64,000 bases of DNA from Burkholderiales bacterium. GTDB taxonomy: Bacteria > Pseudomonadota > Gammaproteobacteria > Burkholderiales > Burkholderiaceae_C. The notes beneath the pieces were generated by a model that saw only the letters and a program-made list of their open reading frames with translations, did not search any database and was not told where the DNA came from. Of the stretch, positions 35,004-43,698 are shown in pieces (positions within the stretch are counted from its first letter, which is position 1; each line of letters opens with the position of its first letter). Location of the stretch: positions 1 through 64,000 of the forward strand of contig CANHVY010000017.1 of the NCBI GenBank assembly GCA_947464185.1. The letters are read 5' to 3'. A program made the position numbers and the translations under genes.

Positions 35004-36302
35004 ATGCTCGTTGCCGCCATCCTGCTCGCGATCTGCGTCACCATCCTGCTGGGGTTCCCCATTGCGGGGGCCCTGGCCCTGGTGTCGATTGGCGTGATGT
35101 GGTTCACGTCCGGGCCTGACCTGCTGCTGATCTTCATCCAGCGGGCCTACGCCACCACCACCTCGTTCCCGCTGCTGGCCATTCCCTTCTTCATCCTGGC
35201 CGGCAACCTGATGAACGTGGGCGGGACGACCGAGCGGATCTTTGAAGTCGCCAAGCTCCTCGTCGGGCGCGTGCAGGGCGGTCTGGCGCACGTGAACGTG
35301 CTCGGGAGCATGATCTTCGCCGGCATGTCCGGCTCAGCGGTGGCAGACGCCGCCGGCCTGGGTGTCATCGAGATCCGCGCCATGGTCAAGGAGGGCTACC
35401 AGGCGCGGTACGCCGCCACGATCTCGGCCGTCTCGGCCACCATCGGTCCGCTCATTCCGCCCAGCATTCCGTTCGTCATCTTCGCCAGCCTGGCCAATGT
35501 GTCGGTGGGCGGGCTGTTCCTGGCGGGCATTATTCCGGGGCTTCTGGTGGGTGCGGGGCTGATGATCTCCATTGCCCTGACCGCGCGCCGCCGGCAATTG
35601 CCGCGGTCTGCGGGCCGCCCCTCCTGGCGCGAAGCCCGGGGCACGCTGGCCCATGCCCTGCCGGCCTTGTCCTTGCCGCCGCTGATCCTGGGCGCGATCT
35701 TCAGCGGCGTGGTCACCCCCACGGAAGCGGCGGTGCTGGCCGCAGGCGCGGCCTATGTGATCGGGGCGTTCGTCTACAAGGAGCTCAGCGCATCGCAGCT
35801 GATGCAAACCTTGTGGGAATCTGGTCGGCAGACCGTCCAGGTGATGTTCATCATCGCGATGTCGGCGCCGTTTGGCTGGGTGCTGGTGCAGCAACAGGTG
35901 CCCAACAGCATCCTGCAGGGTTTGCTGGGCTTGTCCACCGAGCCGGTGGTCATCCTGTTGATCGTCAATCTGGTGCTGCTCTTCCTGGGCATGTTCCTGG
36001 AGACCGTGGCCATCATGATCATTGCCTATCCGATCCTGGCGCCCGTGATGGCCAGCATCGGGGTGGACCCCATCCAGTTCGGCGTGATTCTGGTGGTCAA
36101 CATGATGATCGGCCTGGTCACCCCGCCCGTGGGGCTGTGCCTGTTCGTCGTGGCCGGCATCGCCAAGGTGCCGATTGCCGAGGTGGTGAAGGAACTGGCG
36201 CCCTACCTCGCGGCCTTGCTCGTGGTGCTGGCCCTCGTGACTTACGTGCCGGCCATCTCCTTGACGCTGCCGACATGGTTCGGGCTCGGGGTGGTCCGAT
36301 GA
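35004..36302 (+). CDS. dctM: TRAP transporter large permease DctM
   Basis: 432-residue, very hydrophobic protein with about 12 membrane segments. Family features include FPIAGALALVSIGVM at the N terminus, MIFAGMSGSAVADAAGLGVIE and PLIPPSIPFVIFA, and MMIGLVTPPVGLCLFV near the C terminus. It uses a sodium or proton gradient with DctQ and DctP. Here it precedes dctQ, which overlaps it by ATGA; the usual order is P-Q-M. Confidence 0.94.
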   Translation: MLVAAILLAICVTILLGFPIAGALALVSIGVMWFTSGPDLLLIFIQRAYATTTSFPLLAIPFFILAGNLMNVGGTTERIFEVAKLLVGRVQGGLAHVNVLGSMIFAGMSGSAVADAAGLGVIEIRAMVKEGYQARYAATISAVSATIGPLIPPSIPFVIFASLANVSVGGLFLAGIIPGLLVGAGLMISIALTARRRQLPRSAGRPSWREARGTLAHALPALSLPPLILGAIFSGVVTPTEAAVLAAGAAYVIGAFVYKELSASQLMQTLWESGRQTVQVMFIIAMSAPFGWVLVQQQVPNSILQGLLGLSTEPVVILLIVNLVLLFLGMFLETVAIMIIAYPILAPVMASIGVDPIQFGVILVVNMMIGLVTPPVGLCLFVVAGIAKVPIAEVVKELAPYLAALLVVLALVTYVPAISLTLPTWFGLGVVR

Positions 36303-36817
36303 GCGGGGGTCTTGGGCGCTTCTGGCAGCGTGCGGATGCCGCGCTGGCAGCGGGCATGCGCTGGTTCGTGGTGGGCTGCCTTCTGGGCCTGTTCTTTTTG
36401 CTCACCCTGGGCATCGTTCAGCGCTCGGTGCCCTCGTTGAAGGTGCCGGGCTATGACGAACTGATCGAACTGCTCTTTGCCTGGCTCACGTTCATCGGCG
36501 CCGCGGCGCTGTGGCGCGAAGCGGCCTTGTACCGGGTGGGGGCGCTTGACAGGCTGCTGCCGCGGGCCGCCCGTCGGGTGGTCGCCATCGGCATCAACCT
36601 GATGCTGATGGTGTTGCTGTGGGTGTTCGTCGTCAAGGGCTGGGTGTTCGCGTCACAGTCCGGCGAGACCACCCCGTTTCTGCAGTTCGACAAGATCTGG
36701 TGGTACGCCGCAGTCCCTGTATCGGGGGTCATCATGACGGTCTACCACCTGGCAGCCCTGTGGCGCTTGTGGCGGTATCCGCTGCCCGACGAGGCGCCCC
36801 AGGTCGGCCTGCTTTGA
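36299..36817 (+). CDS. dctQ: TRAP transporter small permease DctQ
   Basis: 172-residue membrane protein with four predicted helices (about 22-42, 58-78, 98-118, 140-160), the expected DctQ topology. The start at 36299 overlaps the dctM stop; a longer frame upstream runs through dctM out of phase and is not credible. Its DctQ-type central feature is DELIELLFAWLTFIGAAALWRE. It completes a P-M-Q set. Confidence 0.88.
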   Translation: MSGGLGRFWQRADAALAAGMRWFVVGCLLGLFFLLTLGIVQRSVPSLKVPGYDELIELLFAWLTFIGAAALWREAALYRVGALDRLLPRAARRVVAIGINLMLMVLLWVFVVKGWVFASQSGETTPFLQFDKIWWYAAVPVSGVIMTVYHLAALWRLWRYPLPDEAPQVGLL

Positions 36818-36836
36818 ACATCACGGGACTCTGTGC

Positions 36837-37610
36837 ATGAACCGTTTGAAAGACAAGGTCGCCATCATCACGGGAGGGGCCGGCGGCATCGGTGCCGCCA
36901 CGGTTCAGCTGTTCTGCGAGGAGGGTGCTGCCGTGCTGCTGGTGGACCTGCCGGTTTCGCCGCTGGACCAGGTGGTGCGCCAGGTGCACGAGCGGGTGCC
37001 CGGAGCGCAGGTGTCGGGCCTGGCTGTCGACCTGGGCGAAGAATCCGCGGCGTCGGCCGTGGTCAAGGTGGCACTTGAGCGGTTCGGTCGCATTGACGTG
37101 CTGGTCAACAACGCAGGTGTGCGTGCTTATGAGCCTCTGGCGGAGGTCCAGGCACAGACGTGGCATCGCATCCTGTCCGTGAACCTCCTGAGCTATGCCT
37201 ACCTGACGCGCGAAGCGCTACCGGCCCTGCGGGCCAGTGGGCGTGGGGCCGTCGTCAACATCTCTTCGACACACGCTTTTCATCCCCGTGCCGGCATGGC
37301 CCAGTACGACGTGGCCAAGGCAGGCATCGTTTCCATGACGCGCTCACTGGCTTTTGAGGAGTCTGCTCACGGCGTGCGTGCCAATGCGGTGTGCCCGGGG
37401 CTGACGCTGACCCCTTTTCACGTCCGACGTGCCGCCGCGCAAGGCAAGACCGAACAGGATCTACGTCAGGAGATCGTTGGCAACAATTTGCAGAAACGCT
37501 GGGCCGACCCGCGCGAGGTCGCGTTTCCCATCCTGTGGCTGGCCTCTGACGAAGCCTCTTTCGTTAACGGCGCCGCGTTCATGGTGGACGGCGGCACGGT
37601 CGGTTCCTGA
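36837..37610 (+). CDS. Short-chain dehydrogenase/reductase
   Basis: Classical NAD(P)-dependent SDR of 257 residues. Motifs: TGGAGGIG cofactor loop (12-19), NNAGV, catalytic Ser in NISSTHAF, and YDVAK active site. An acidic residue after beta 2 (LLVDLP) suggests NAD preference. It follows dctQ by 19 bases on the same strand and, with the dehydrogenase and amidohydrolase, probably processes the TRAP substrate; a sugar- or hydroxy-acid alcohol group is the likely target, as inference. Confidence 0.88.
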   Translation: MNRLKDKVAIITGGAGGIGAATVQLFCEEGAAVLLVDLPVSPLDQVVRQVHERVPGAQVSGLAVDLGEESAASAVVKVALERFGRIDVLVNNAGVRAYEPLAEVQAQTWHRILSVNLLSYAYLTREALPALRASGRGAVVNISSTHAFHPRAGMAQYDVAKAGIVSMTRSLAFEESAHGVRANAVCPGLTLTPFHVRRAAAQGKTEQDLRQEIVGNNLQKRWADPREVAFPILWLASDEASFVNGAAFMVDGGTVGS

Positions 37611-37718
37611 GCGGCGCCTGCCTGGCAGCATGTGCCGTGCTTGATCGGGCCAGACGGTTGATGTCCTGCCGAACTTCGCCAAAAGCTGTTCACCCCCAGG
37701 TTATTCGCCCACCAGCGT

Positions 37719-37748
37719 TTGCCAACTGTCAGCCAACTCGCATATGAT
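37719..37748 (+). promoter_or_regulatory. Sigma-70-type promoter of paaG
   Basis: TTGCCA (37719-37724) and TATGAT (37743-37748) are 18 bases apart, about 70 bases before the paaG start. The -10 box runs into the left end of the TetR-type operator. Confidence 0.65.
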
Positions 37749-37773
37749 TACCCGACCGTACGGTCGAATAATC
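37746..37773. promoter_or_regulatory. TetR/PaaR-type operator of the paa cluster
   Basis: A 28-base near-palindrome centred between 37759 and 37760: 12 of 14 base pairs match, with perfect core cgaccgtacggtcg (37753-37766) and outer arms gatta/taatc. It overlaps the -10 box, so a bound repressor would block initiation. The TetR gene at 45372-46058, at the end of the same cluster, is the obvious binding protein. Confidence 0.75.
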
Positions 37774-37816
37774 ATGGGGTAGGCGCTGCCGGCGCCTCCA
37801 TGCTTTTGGAGACGAC

Positions 37817-38617
37817 ATGGCAGAAACTCAAGACGCCCCCTTGCAGGTGGCCCACGCGGGGCCGGTATGCACCCTCACGCTGAACCGCCCTGCAGCGCTC
37901 AACAGCTTCACCGCGCAGATGCATGCGCTGCTGCTGCCCGCTCTGGAGGCCGCCGCCGCTGACACCAGCGTGCGGGTGGTGGTGATCACCGGTGCCGGGC
38001 GGGGCTTCTGCGCTGGTCAGGATCTCAACGATCCGGCCATGGCCGGCACCGACGGCCCGCCCGACGTGCAATCGGTGATCGAGCGTTTCTACCGCCCGCT
38101 GGCCAACCGGGTGCGCTCCATGCCCGTGCCGGTCATCGCGGCGGTGAACGGCGTGGCCGCTGGTGCGGGGGCGAACCTGGCGCTGTGCTGTGACATGGTG
38201 ATCGCGGCACGCAGCGCCAGCTTCATCCAGGCCTTCAGCAAGATCGGTCTGGTGCCGGACTGCGCGGGCACCTGGCTGTTGCCGCGCCTGGTTGGTCGTG
38301 CGCAGGCCTTGGGCTTGGCCATGACGGGCGACAAGCTGCCGGCCGAGGAGGCCGCGCGCATCGGCTTGATCTGGCGCTGCGTGGACGACGCGAGCTTTGC
38401 GGCCGAGGTGCAGGCGCTGGCGCTGCGCCTGGCGCAGATGCCCTCGCGTGCCCTGGCCCAGACGCGCCTGGCCATCGACGCCGCCACGACACTGGACTTT
38501 GACGCAGCCTTGGTGCGCGAGGGCGTGGTGCAGGGTGAACTCGGCCGGGCGCACGACTTCGCCGAGGGCGTGGCAGCCTTCCGTGACAAGCGGCCTGCGC
38601 GCTTCAGCGACCGCTGA
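37817..38617 (+). CDS. paaG: PaaG, ring-1,2-epoxyphenylacetyl-CoA isomerase
   Basis: Crotonase-family isomerase, 266 residues, that converts the ring epoxide of phenylacetyl-CoA to the oxepin form and isomerises later intermediates. Oxyanion-hole segments FCAGQDL (about 56-62) and GVAAGAGANLALCCD (about 113-127) are present, and SKIGLVPDCAGTW carries the Asp characteristic of PaaG instead of the Glu of enoyl-CoA hydratases. First gene behind the paa promoter, with TTTGGAGA as ribosome binding site. Confidence 0.9.
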   Translation: MAETQDAPLQVAHAGPVCTLTLNRPAALNSFTAQMHALLLPALEAAAADTSVRVVVITGAGRGFCAGQDLNDPAMAGTDGPPDVQSVIERFYRPLANRVRSMPVPVIAAVNGVAAGAGANLALCCDMVIAARSASFIQAFSKIGLVPDCAGTWLLPRLVGRAQALGLAMTGDKLPAEEAARIGLIWRCVDDASFAAEVQALALRLAQMPSRALAQTRLAIDAATTLDFDAALVREGVVQGELGRAHDFAEGVAAFRDKRPARFSDR

Positions 38618-38692
38618 GGCCCCGGCCTGCGGCTGCTGTCGTTCCTCGCTGTTCCCTTTTGTCTGCCGACTTCCCGCTTCCCTGCCCGCACC

Positions 38693-39157
38693 ATGACCGC
38701 CCTGGACACCACCCTTCAACACACGGCCGAGGCCTCGCGCGACGCGATGCTCAAGGACGACCACGCCACCCGCGCGCTGGGCATCCACATTCAGGCCGTG
38801 GGCCCGGGCACCTGCACGGCCACCATGACGGTGCGCCAGGACATGCTCAACGGCCATGCCACCTGCCACGGCGGCCTCATCACCACCCTGGCCGACAGCG
38901 CGTTTGCCTTCGCCTGCAACGCCTACAACGAGATCACGGTGGCGTCGGGCTTTGACGTCAACCTGATGGCCGCTGCCTGTCTTGGTGACGTGTTGACGGC
39001 GCGTGCGGTGGAACTCAGCAAGTCAGGCCGCACAGGGGTCTACGACGTGACCGTGATCAACCAGAAGGGCGAGGCCATCGCCGCCTTCCGCGGCCGGTCC
39101 TACACCATGAAGGGCAAGCCCCTCGTGGAAGGCCTGCCCATGGGCAAGGCCCGTTGA
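38693..39157 (+). CDS. paaI: PaaI, hydroxyphenylacetyl-CoA thioesterase
   Basis: Hot-dog-fold thioesterase of 154 residues that removes dead-end CoA esters formed during phenylacetate breakdown. The motif NGHATCHGGLITTLADSAF (about 49-67) contains the active-site Asn/His/Gly/Asp set of PaaI. It lies 75 bases after paaG and 69 before paaK on the same strand. Confidence 0.9.
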   Translation: MTALDTTLQHTAEASRDAMLKDDHATRALGIHIQAVGPGTCTATMTVRQDMLNGHATCHGGLITTLADSAFAFACNAYNEITVASGFDVNLMAAACLGDVLTARAVELSKSGRTGVYDVTVINQKGEAIAAFRGRSYTMKGKPLVEGLPMGKAR

Positions 39158-39226
39158 ATCTCAGCGTCCCCACTTTTCTGCCAAGTCTGCAGACACCACG
39201 CCAAGAGCACTCCAGGAGATCGCCCG

Positions 39227-40531
39227 ATGCCCGTGAAGCACCCCGCCCCCGGCGACCTCGAGCCCATCGAACGTGCCAGCCGCGACGAGTTGCAGGCCTT
39301 GCAGCTGAAGCGCCTGCAATGGACCTTGCAGCACGCCTACGACCAGGTGCCGCACTACCGCCAGGCTTTCGATGCCAAGGGTGTGCACCCTTCGGACTGC
39401 AAGACCCTGGCGGATCTGGCGAAGTTCCCCTTCACTGCCAAGGCTGACTTGCGGGCCAACTACCCGTTCGGCCTGTTCGCCGTGCCGCGTGACCAAATCG
39501 TGCGCATCCACGCCTCTTCCGGCACCACGGGCAAGCCCACGGTGGTGGGCTACACGCAGGGCGACATCGACCGCTGGGCCGACCTGGTGGCCCGCAGCAT
39601 CCGCGCGGCCGGGGGCCGACGGGGCGACATGGTACATGTGTCCTACGGTTACGGCCTGTTCACGGGCGGCCTGGGGGCGCACTACGGGGCTGAGCGGCTG
39701 GGCTGCACCGTCATCCCGATGAGCGGCGGGCAGACCGAAAAGCAGGTGCAGCTGATCGAGGACTTCAAGCCCGACATCATCATGGTCACCCCCAGCTACA
39801 TGCAGGTGATCGTGGAGGAGTTCCGCCGCCAGGGCAAGGACCCGTCGGCGATGTCTGTCAAGGTGGGCATCTTCGGCGCCGAGCCCTGGACCGAGGAGAT
39901 GCGGCGCGACATCGAGCGCAGCGCCGGCATCGAGGCGGTAGACATCTACGGCCTGAGCGAGGTGATGGGACCGGGCGTGGCCAGCGAGTGCGTGGAGACC
40001 AAGGACGGCCCTGTGATCTGGGAGGACCACTTCTACCCCGAGATCATCGATCCGCACACGGGCGAAGTGCTGCCTGACGGCAGCGAGGGCGAACTGGTCT
40101 TCACCACGCTGACGAAGGAGGCCCTGCCTGTCATCCGCTACCGCACGCGGGACCTCACGCGCTTGTTGCCGCCCACGGCGCGCAGCATGCGGCGCATGGG
40201 CAAGATCGTGGGCCGCAGCGATGACATGCTGATCATCCGCGGCGTCAACCTCTTTCCCACGCAGATCGAGGAGATGGTGCTGCAACAGGGGCAGTTGTCG
40301 GGGCACTACCAGCTGGTGGTGTCGCGCGACGGGCATCTGGACGAGGTGCTGGTGCGCTGCGAGATCCAGCCGGCGTTTGCGTCCTCTGACCGCGCCGCCC
40401 CTGCGCGCGAGCTGCAACACCGCATCAAGACGCTGATCGGTGTGAGCACGCGTGTGGAGGTCCTGGACCCGGACGGCATCGAACGCTCGCTGGGCAAGGC
40501 CCGGCGGGTGATCGATACGCGGCCGAAGTGA
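39227..40531 (+). CDS. paaK: PaaK, phenylacetate-CoA ligase
   Basis: Adenylate-forming enzyme that activates phenylacetate with CoA and ATP, the entry step of the pathway. It has 434 residues, the family length. Visible motifs: ATP-binding loop SSGTTGKPTV (about 98-107), YGLSEVMGPG, and RYRTRDLTRL, followed by a C-terminal PaaK-type cap with GRSDDMLIIRGVN. A long inverted repeat separates it from paaABCDE. Confidence 0.95.
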   Translation: MPVKHPAPGDLEPIERASRDELQALQLKRLQWTLQHAYDQVPHYRQAFDAKGVHPSDCKTLADLAKFPFTAKADLRANYPFGLFAVPRDQIVRIHASSGTTGKPTVVGYTQGDIDRWADLVARSIRAAGGRRGDMVHVSYGYGLFTGGLGAHYGAERLGCTVIPMSGGQTEKQVQLIEDFKPDIIMVTPSYMQVIVEEFRRQGKDPSAMSVKVGIFGAEPWTEEMRRDIERSAGIEAVDIYGLSEVMGPGVASECVETKDGPVIWEDHFYPEIIDPHTGEVLPDGSEGELVFTTLTKEALPVIRYRTRDLTRLLPPTARSMRRMGKIVGRSDDMLIIRGVNLFPTQIEEMVLQQGQLSGHYQLVVSRDGHLDEVLVRCEIQPAFASSDRAAPARELQHRIKTLIGVSTRVEVLDPDGIERSLGKARRVIDTRPK

Positions 40532-40568
40532 GGTGTTCGGTGGTGTTGCTGTCTGCTCCTGTTTCGTG

Positions 40569-41112
40569 CGCTCCGCTGCAACGGGGGCCTGTCCGGGATG
40601 CCGGCGGGAGCGGTCGGCCTGACAGCCGACTGCGCTGCGATGCTCAGGGCAGGGTCGCGCCGCAGAACTCGCTTCGCGCCCCATGGGCGCTGCGCTCAGA
40701 CAGCTGCGGCGAGTCAGTCTTGGATGCGCGCTGCGCGCGCCGACCACGCCCCTGCGCTTCTCGCCGCTCCCAAAGGCACCCCGAACAGGCCCCCGCTGCT
40801 GCTGCGAAGGGTGGATGGGCGCCCGCTTCTTGCGCTGCGCTTGGGCTCTTGGCTTCCCGCCGGGTGTTCGTTTCGGCGGACGGGGGTGGGCTGTGGTGCG
40901 CCTGCGGGTCGCCGAGGAGCGCAGGGGGTGAGGCCCGCGCGCGCAGCGCGCTTCGTCAACATGCTCGCGGCAGCTGTCTGAGCGTAGCGCCTGAAGGGCG
41001 CGCAGCGAGTTCTGCCGCGGGGCCTTGCACCCGAGCACCGCAGGGCAGTCGGCCTTTTGGGCCGACCGACACGCCGAAGCGCCGCAGCCCGCCCCCGTTC
41101 GCCGAGCGACGC
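40569..41112. repeat. Giant imperfect inverted repeat between paaK and paaA
   Basis: The 668 bases between paaK and paaA are largely one inverted repeat about 540 bases long with its centre near 40838/40839. Three blocks match perfectly at exactly the same centre: gcagaactcgc (40662-40672 with 41005-41015), cgctcagacagctgc (40693-40707 with 40970-40984) and gcgcgctgcgcgcgc (40726-40740 with 40937-40951). Further matches, such as aacgggggc (40580-40588 with 41091-41099), extend the arms to about 250-270 bases with small gaps. Both arms can be translated outward-in to related Arg/Ala-rich peptides (RTRFAP / RTRCAP followed by AQTAAAS), an effect of the symmetry. No transposase is present. Two facing copies of a dispersed repeat is the simplest reading. 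Confidence 0.8.
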
Positions 41113-41199
41113 GTAGCCCATCTGTGCGGGCCAGCCAAGCCCCAGACCAAGAGCCCCACAAGAACCCACTGAACCCTCTCCCAATCAGGAGTCCCCAAG

Positions 41200-42201
41200 A
41201 TGTACACCCAAGCCATGGACACCGCGCCCAAAGAAGAGCGCAAGGCCGTCCGCTCGCTCGAAGAGGCTGAGCTGGAGCGCCGGTTCGACGCCAAGATCGA
41301 CGCAGGCGACTTCATCGAGGCCAAGGACTGGATGCCCGAGCACTACCGCAAGACGCTCGTGCGCCAGATCAGCCAGCATGCGCACTCCGAGATCGTGGGC
41401 ATGCTGCCCGAGGCGAACTGGGTGACTCGCGCGCCCACGCTCAAGCGCAAGACCATCCTGCTGGCCAAGATCCAGGACGAGGCCGGTCACGGCCTGTACC
41501 TGTACTCCGCAGCCGAGACCCTGGGCACCAGCCGCGACGAATTGCTGGCTGCGCTGCACAGCGGCAAGGCCAAGTACAGCTCCATCTTCAACTACCCCAC
41601 ACTCACCTGGGCTGACGTGGGGGTGATCGGCTGGCTGGTGGACGGCGCGGCCATCATGAACCAGGTGCCGCTGACGCGCTGCTCCTACGCGCCCTACGCC
41701 CGGGCCATGGTGCGCATCTGCCGGGAGGAGAGCTTCCACCAGCGCCAGGGCTTCGACGCCCTGAGCGTGATGATGCGCGAGGGCACGCCCGAGCAGCGCG
41801 CCATGGTGCAGGACGCCACCAACCGCTGGTGGTGGCCCAGCCTCATGATGTTCGGCCCACCGGACGGCGAGAGCGTGCACGGCGCGCAGTCGGCCCGCTG
41901 GGGCATCAAGCGCATCAGCAACGATGACCTGCGGCAGAAGTTCATCGACGCCACCGTCGAGCAGGCCAAGGTGCTGGGTGTGAGCCTGCCCGACCCCGAT
42001 TTGAAGTGGAACGAAGCCCGCGGCCACCACGACTTCGGCCCCATCGACTGGAGCGAGTTCTGGCGCGTGGTGGGCGGCGACGGCCCCTGCAACAAGGAGC
42101 GCCTGGGCGCCCGCGTCAAGGCCTGGGACGACGGCGCCTGGGTGCGCGAAGCGGCGCTGGCTCACGCTCGCAAGCAGGCCACGCGCGAGCAGGCTGCTTG
42201 A
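41200..42201 (+). CDS. paaA: PaaA, phenylacetyl-CoA epoxidase catalytic subunit
   Basis: Diiron monooxygenase subunit that epoxidises the aromatic ring of phenylacetyl-CoA. 333 residues with two carboxylate-His metal motifs, DEAGH (EAGH) and EESFH (ESFH), in the ferritin-like helices. [15 protein letters not shown] and [14 protein letters not shown] are typical PaaA segments. Upstream is AGGAG; the following genes are paaB, C, D and E in the order seen in most paa clusters. Confidence 0.96.
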   Translation: MYTQAMDTAPKEERKAVRSLEEAELERRFDAKIDAGDFIEAKDWMPEHYRKTLVRQISQHAHSEIVGMLPEANWVTRAPTLKRKTILLAKIQDEAGHGLYLYSAAETLGTSRDELLAALHSGKAKYSSIFNYPTLTWADVGVIGWLVDGAAIMNQVPLTRCSYAPYARAMVRICREESFHQRQGFDALSVMMREGTPEQRAMVQDATNRWWWPSLMMFGPPDGESVHGAQSARWGIKRISNDDLRQKFIDATVEQAKVLGVSLPDPDLKWNEARGHHDFGPIDWSEFWRVVGGDGPCNKERLGARVKAWDDGAWVREAALAHARKQATREQAA

Positions 42202-42286
42202 GCCCCAACGGATGGGCTCGCCCATCCTTGCCCCATTCCGAACCACCAGCGCAGCATCACATCGACTGCCGCTGAAGGAGAACCTG

Positions 42287-42625
42287 ATGAGCAACACGCC
42301 CGATACCGCCAAGAACATCGCCAAGCGCACCGCCCAGCACACCGCCCAGGAATGGCCGCTGTGGGAGGTCTTCGTCCGCCCCAAGGCCGGGCTCGAACAC
42401 AAGCACTGCGGCAGCCTGCACGCGCCCGACGCGCCCATGGCGCTGCAACTGGCGCGCGAGGTCTACACCCGGCGACAGGAAGGCTGCAGCATCTGGGTGG
42501 TGCCTTCCAGCCAGATCACGGCCTCCGACCCCGGTGACAAGGACATGTACTTCGACCCGATGGAAGACAAGGTCTACCGCCACCCCACGTTCTACGTGCT
42601 GCCCGAAGCCGTGGACCACATGTGA
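42287..42625 (+). CDS. paaB: PaaB, epoxidase subunit
   Basis: 112-residue subunit of the ring 1,2-phenylacetyl-CoA epoxidase, thought to bridge PaaA-PaaC heterodimers. The core WPLWEVFVRPKAGLEHKHCG and YTRRQEGCSIWVVPS are diagnostic. The ATG at 42287 lies behind GAAGGAGAA; an earlier in-frame start lacks a ribosome binding site. Confidence 0.95.
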   Translation: MSNTPDTAKNIAKRTAQHTAQEWPLWEVFVRPKAGLEHKHCGSLHAPDAPMALQLAREVYTRRQEGCSIWVVPSSQITASDPGDKDMYFDPMEDKVYRHPTFYVLPEAVDHM

Positions 42626-42636
42626 GGCTGCCGACG

Positions 42637-43491
42637 ATGACTGCCACCACTGCTTCTGCTGCGCCGCCCATGCCTCTCATGGCCCGCGGCCCTGCCACCT
42701 CGGTCAGCCTCAGCCGCGCACCCGAGGTGCGCTGGGTTCTGCGCCTGGCCGACACCTGCCTGATCCATGCCCAGCGCCTGTCCGAGTGGTGCGGCCATGC
42801 TCCCGTACTGGAAGAAGACATCGCGCTGACCAACCTGTCGCTGGACCTGTTGGGCCAGGCCCGCGCCCTGTTGAGCCACGCGGGCACCCTGGACGGGCAG
42901 GGTCTGGATGAAGACCAGCTCGCCTTCCTGCGCGACGAGCGCGACTATCTCAACCTCACCCTGGCCGAGCAGCCCCTGCGCCGCAGCAGCGCGCACGCCC
43001 CGGGCGGTGATTTCGCCGACGTGCAGGTGCGCAATCTCCTGCTGGCCGTATGGCTGAAGCTGCACTGGCAGGGCCTGGCCACTTCCCGTGACGCTGAGCT
43101 CGCCGCCATCGCCGGTAAGGCCGTCAAGGAGGCGCGCTACCACGTGGGGCATGCCGCGCAGTGGGTGGTGCGTCTGGGCGACGGCACGGAGGAATCGGCA
43201 AGCCGCGCCAAGTCTGCACTCGAGCGCGCCTGGCCGTACACGAACGAGATGTTCCTCGACGACGAGGTCGACACCCACGCCGCCGCCACTGGCCTGGGCC
43301 CGCAGCGCAGCCATCTGCGCGAGGCCTGGGTTGCTGAGGTTTCTGCCGTGTTGGAGGAGGCCACCCTGGCGGTGCCTGCCGCCTCCAAGTTCGTCAGCAC
43401 CGGCAGCCGTGGCGTGCATAGCGAGCACATGGGCTTCATCCTGGCCGAGATGCAGCATCTGCAGCGCGCTTTCCCGGGCGGCGTCTGGTGA
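42637..43491 (+). CDS. paaC: PaaC, epoxidase structural subunit
   Basis: Ferritin-like partner of PaaA without a functional metal site; 284 residues. Recognisable family segments are RLADTCLIHAQRLSEWCGHAP, EEDIALTNLSLDLLGQARALL and KEARYHVGHAAQWVVRLGDGT. The ATG at 42637 has TGAGG nine bases upstream; a GTG overlapping the paaB stop (42622) is an alternative that adds five residues. A 207-base gap with nested hairpins follows before paaD. Confidence 0.94.
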   Translation: MTATTASAAPPMPLMARGPATSVSLSRAPEVRWVLRLADTCLIHAQRLSEWCGHAPVLEEDIALTNLSLDLLGQARALLSHAGTLDGQGLDEDQLAFLRDERDYLNLTLAEQPLRRSSAHAPGGDFADVQVRNLLLAVWLKLHWQGLATSRDAELAAIAGKAVKEARYHVGHAAQWVVRLGDGTEESASRAKSALERAWPYTNEMFLDDEVDTHAAATGLGPQRSHLREAWVAEVSAVLEEATLAVPAASKFVSTGSRGVHSEHMGFILAEMQHLQRAFPGGVW

Positions 43492-43556
43492 ACCGCCGGA
43501 TCGACTTGAACCTCGCCGCGCAGTCCATGGCGGCGCGTGCTGATGTTGGCAGGACG

Positions 43557-43650
43557 CAGGGTGCGGGTGCCTGCTGCAGCGAAGTCAAGGAGGAGGGGCG
43601 GGCGCAGCCCGTCCCGGGGGACATGAGCGGAAGCAGGCATCCGCACCCTG
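43557..43650. repeat. Nested inverted repeats between paaC and paaD
   Basis: Outer arms of 19 bases (43557-43575 with 43632-43650) match at 18 positions and start cagggtgcgggtgcctgct. An inner stem ggggcgggc/gcccgtccc (43595-43603 with 43607-43615) matches at eight of nine. The 207-base gap has no credible gene. The form recalls a small palindromic mobile repeat or an mRNA-processing structure. Confidence 0.65.
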
Positions 43651-43698
43651 TGGCTCGCGAGCTCCACCCGCTGCTCAAACAAGCTCCAGCATCCCGCC

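Noticed and set aside
40598-40981. Short Arg/Ala-rich ORFs on both strands in the palindrome
   Set aside because: The related peptides arise because both arms carry the same sequence; no ribosome binding sites and no recognisable fold. Treated as repeat, not genes.
39161-41161. 666-codon minus-strand frame through paaK and the palindrome
   Set aside because: Antisense to paaK and through repeat arms; no family similarity.
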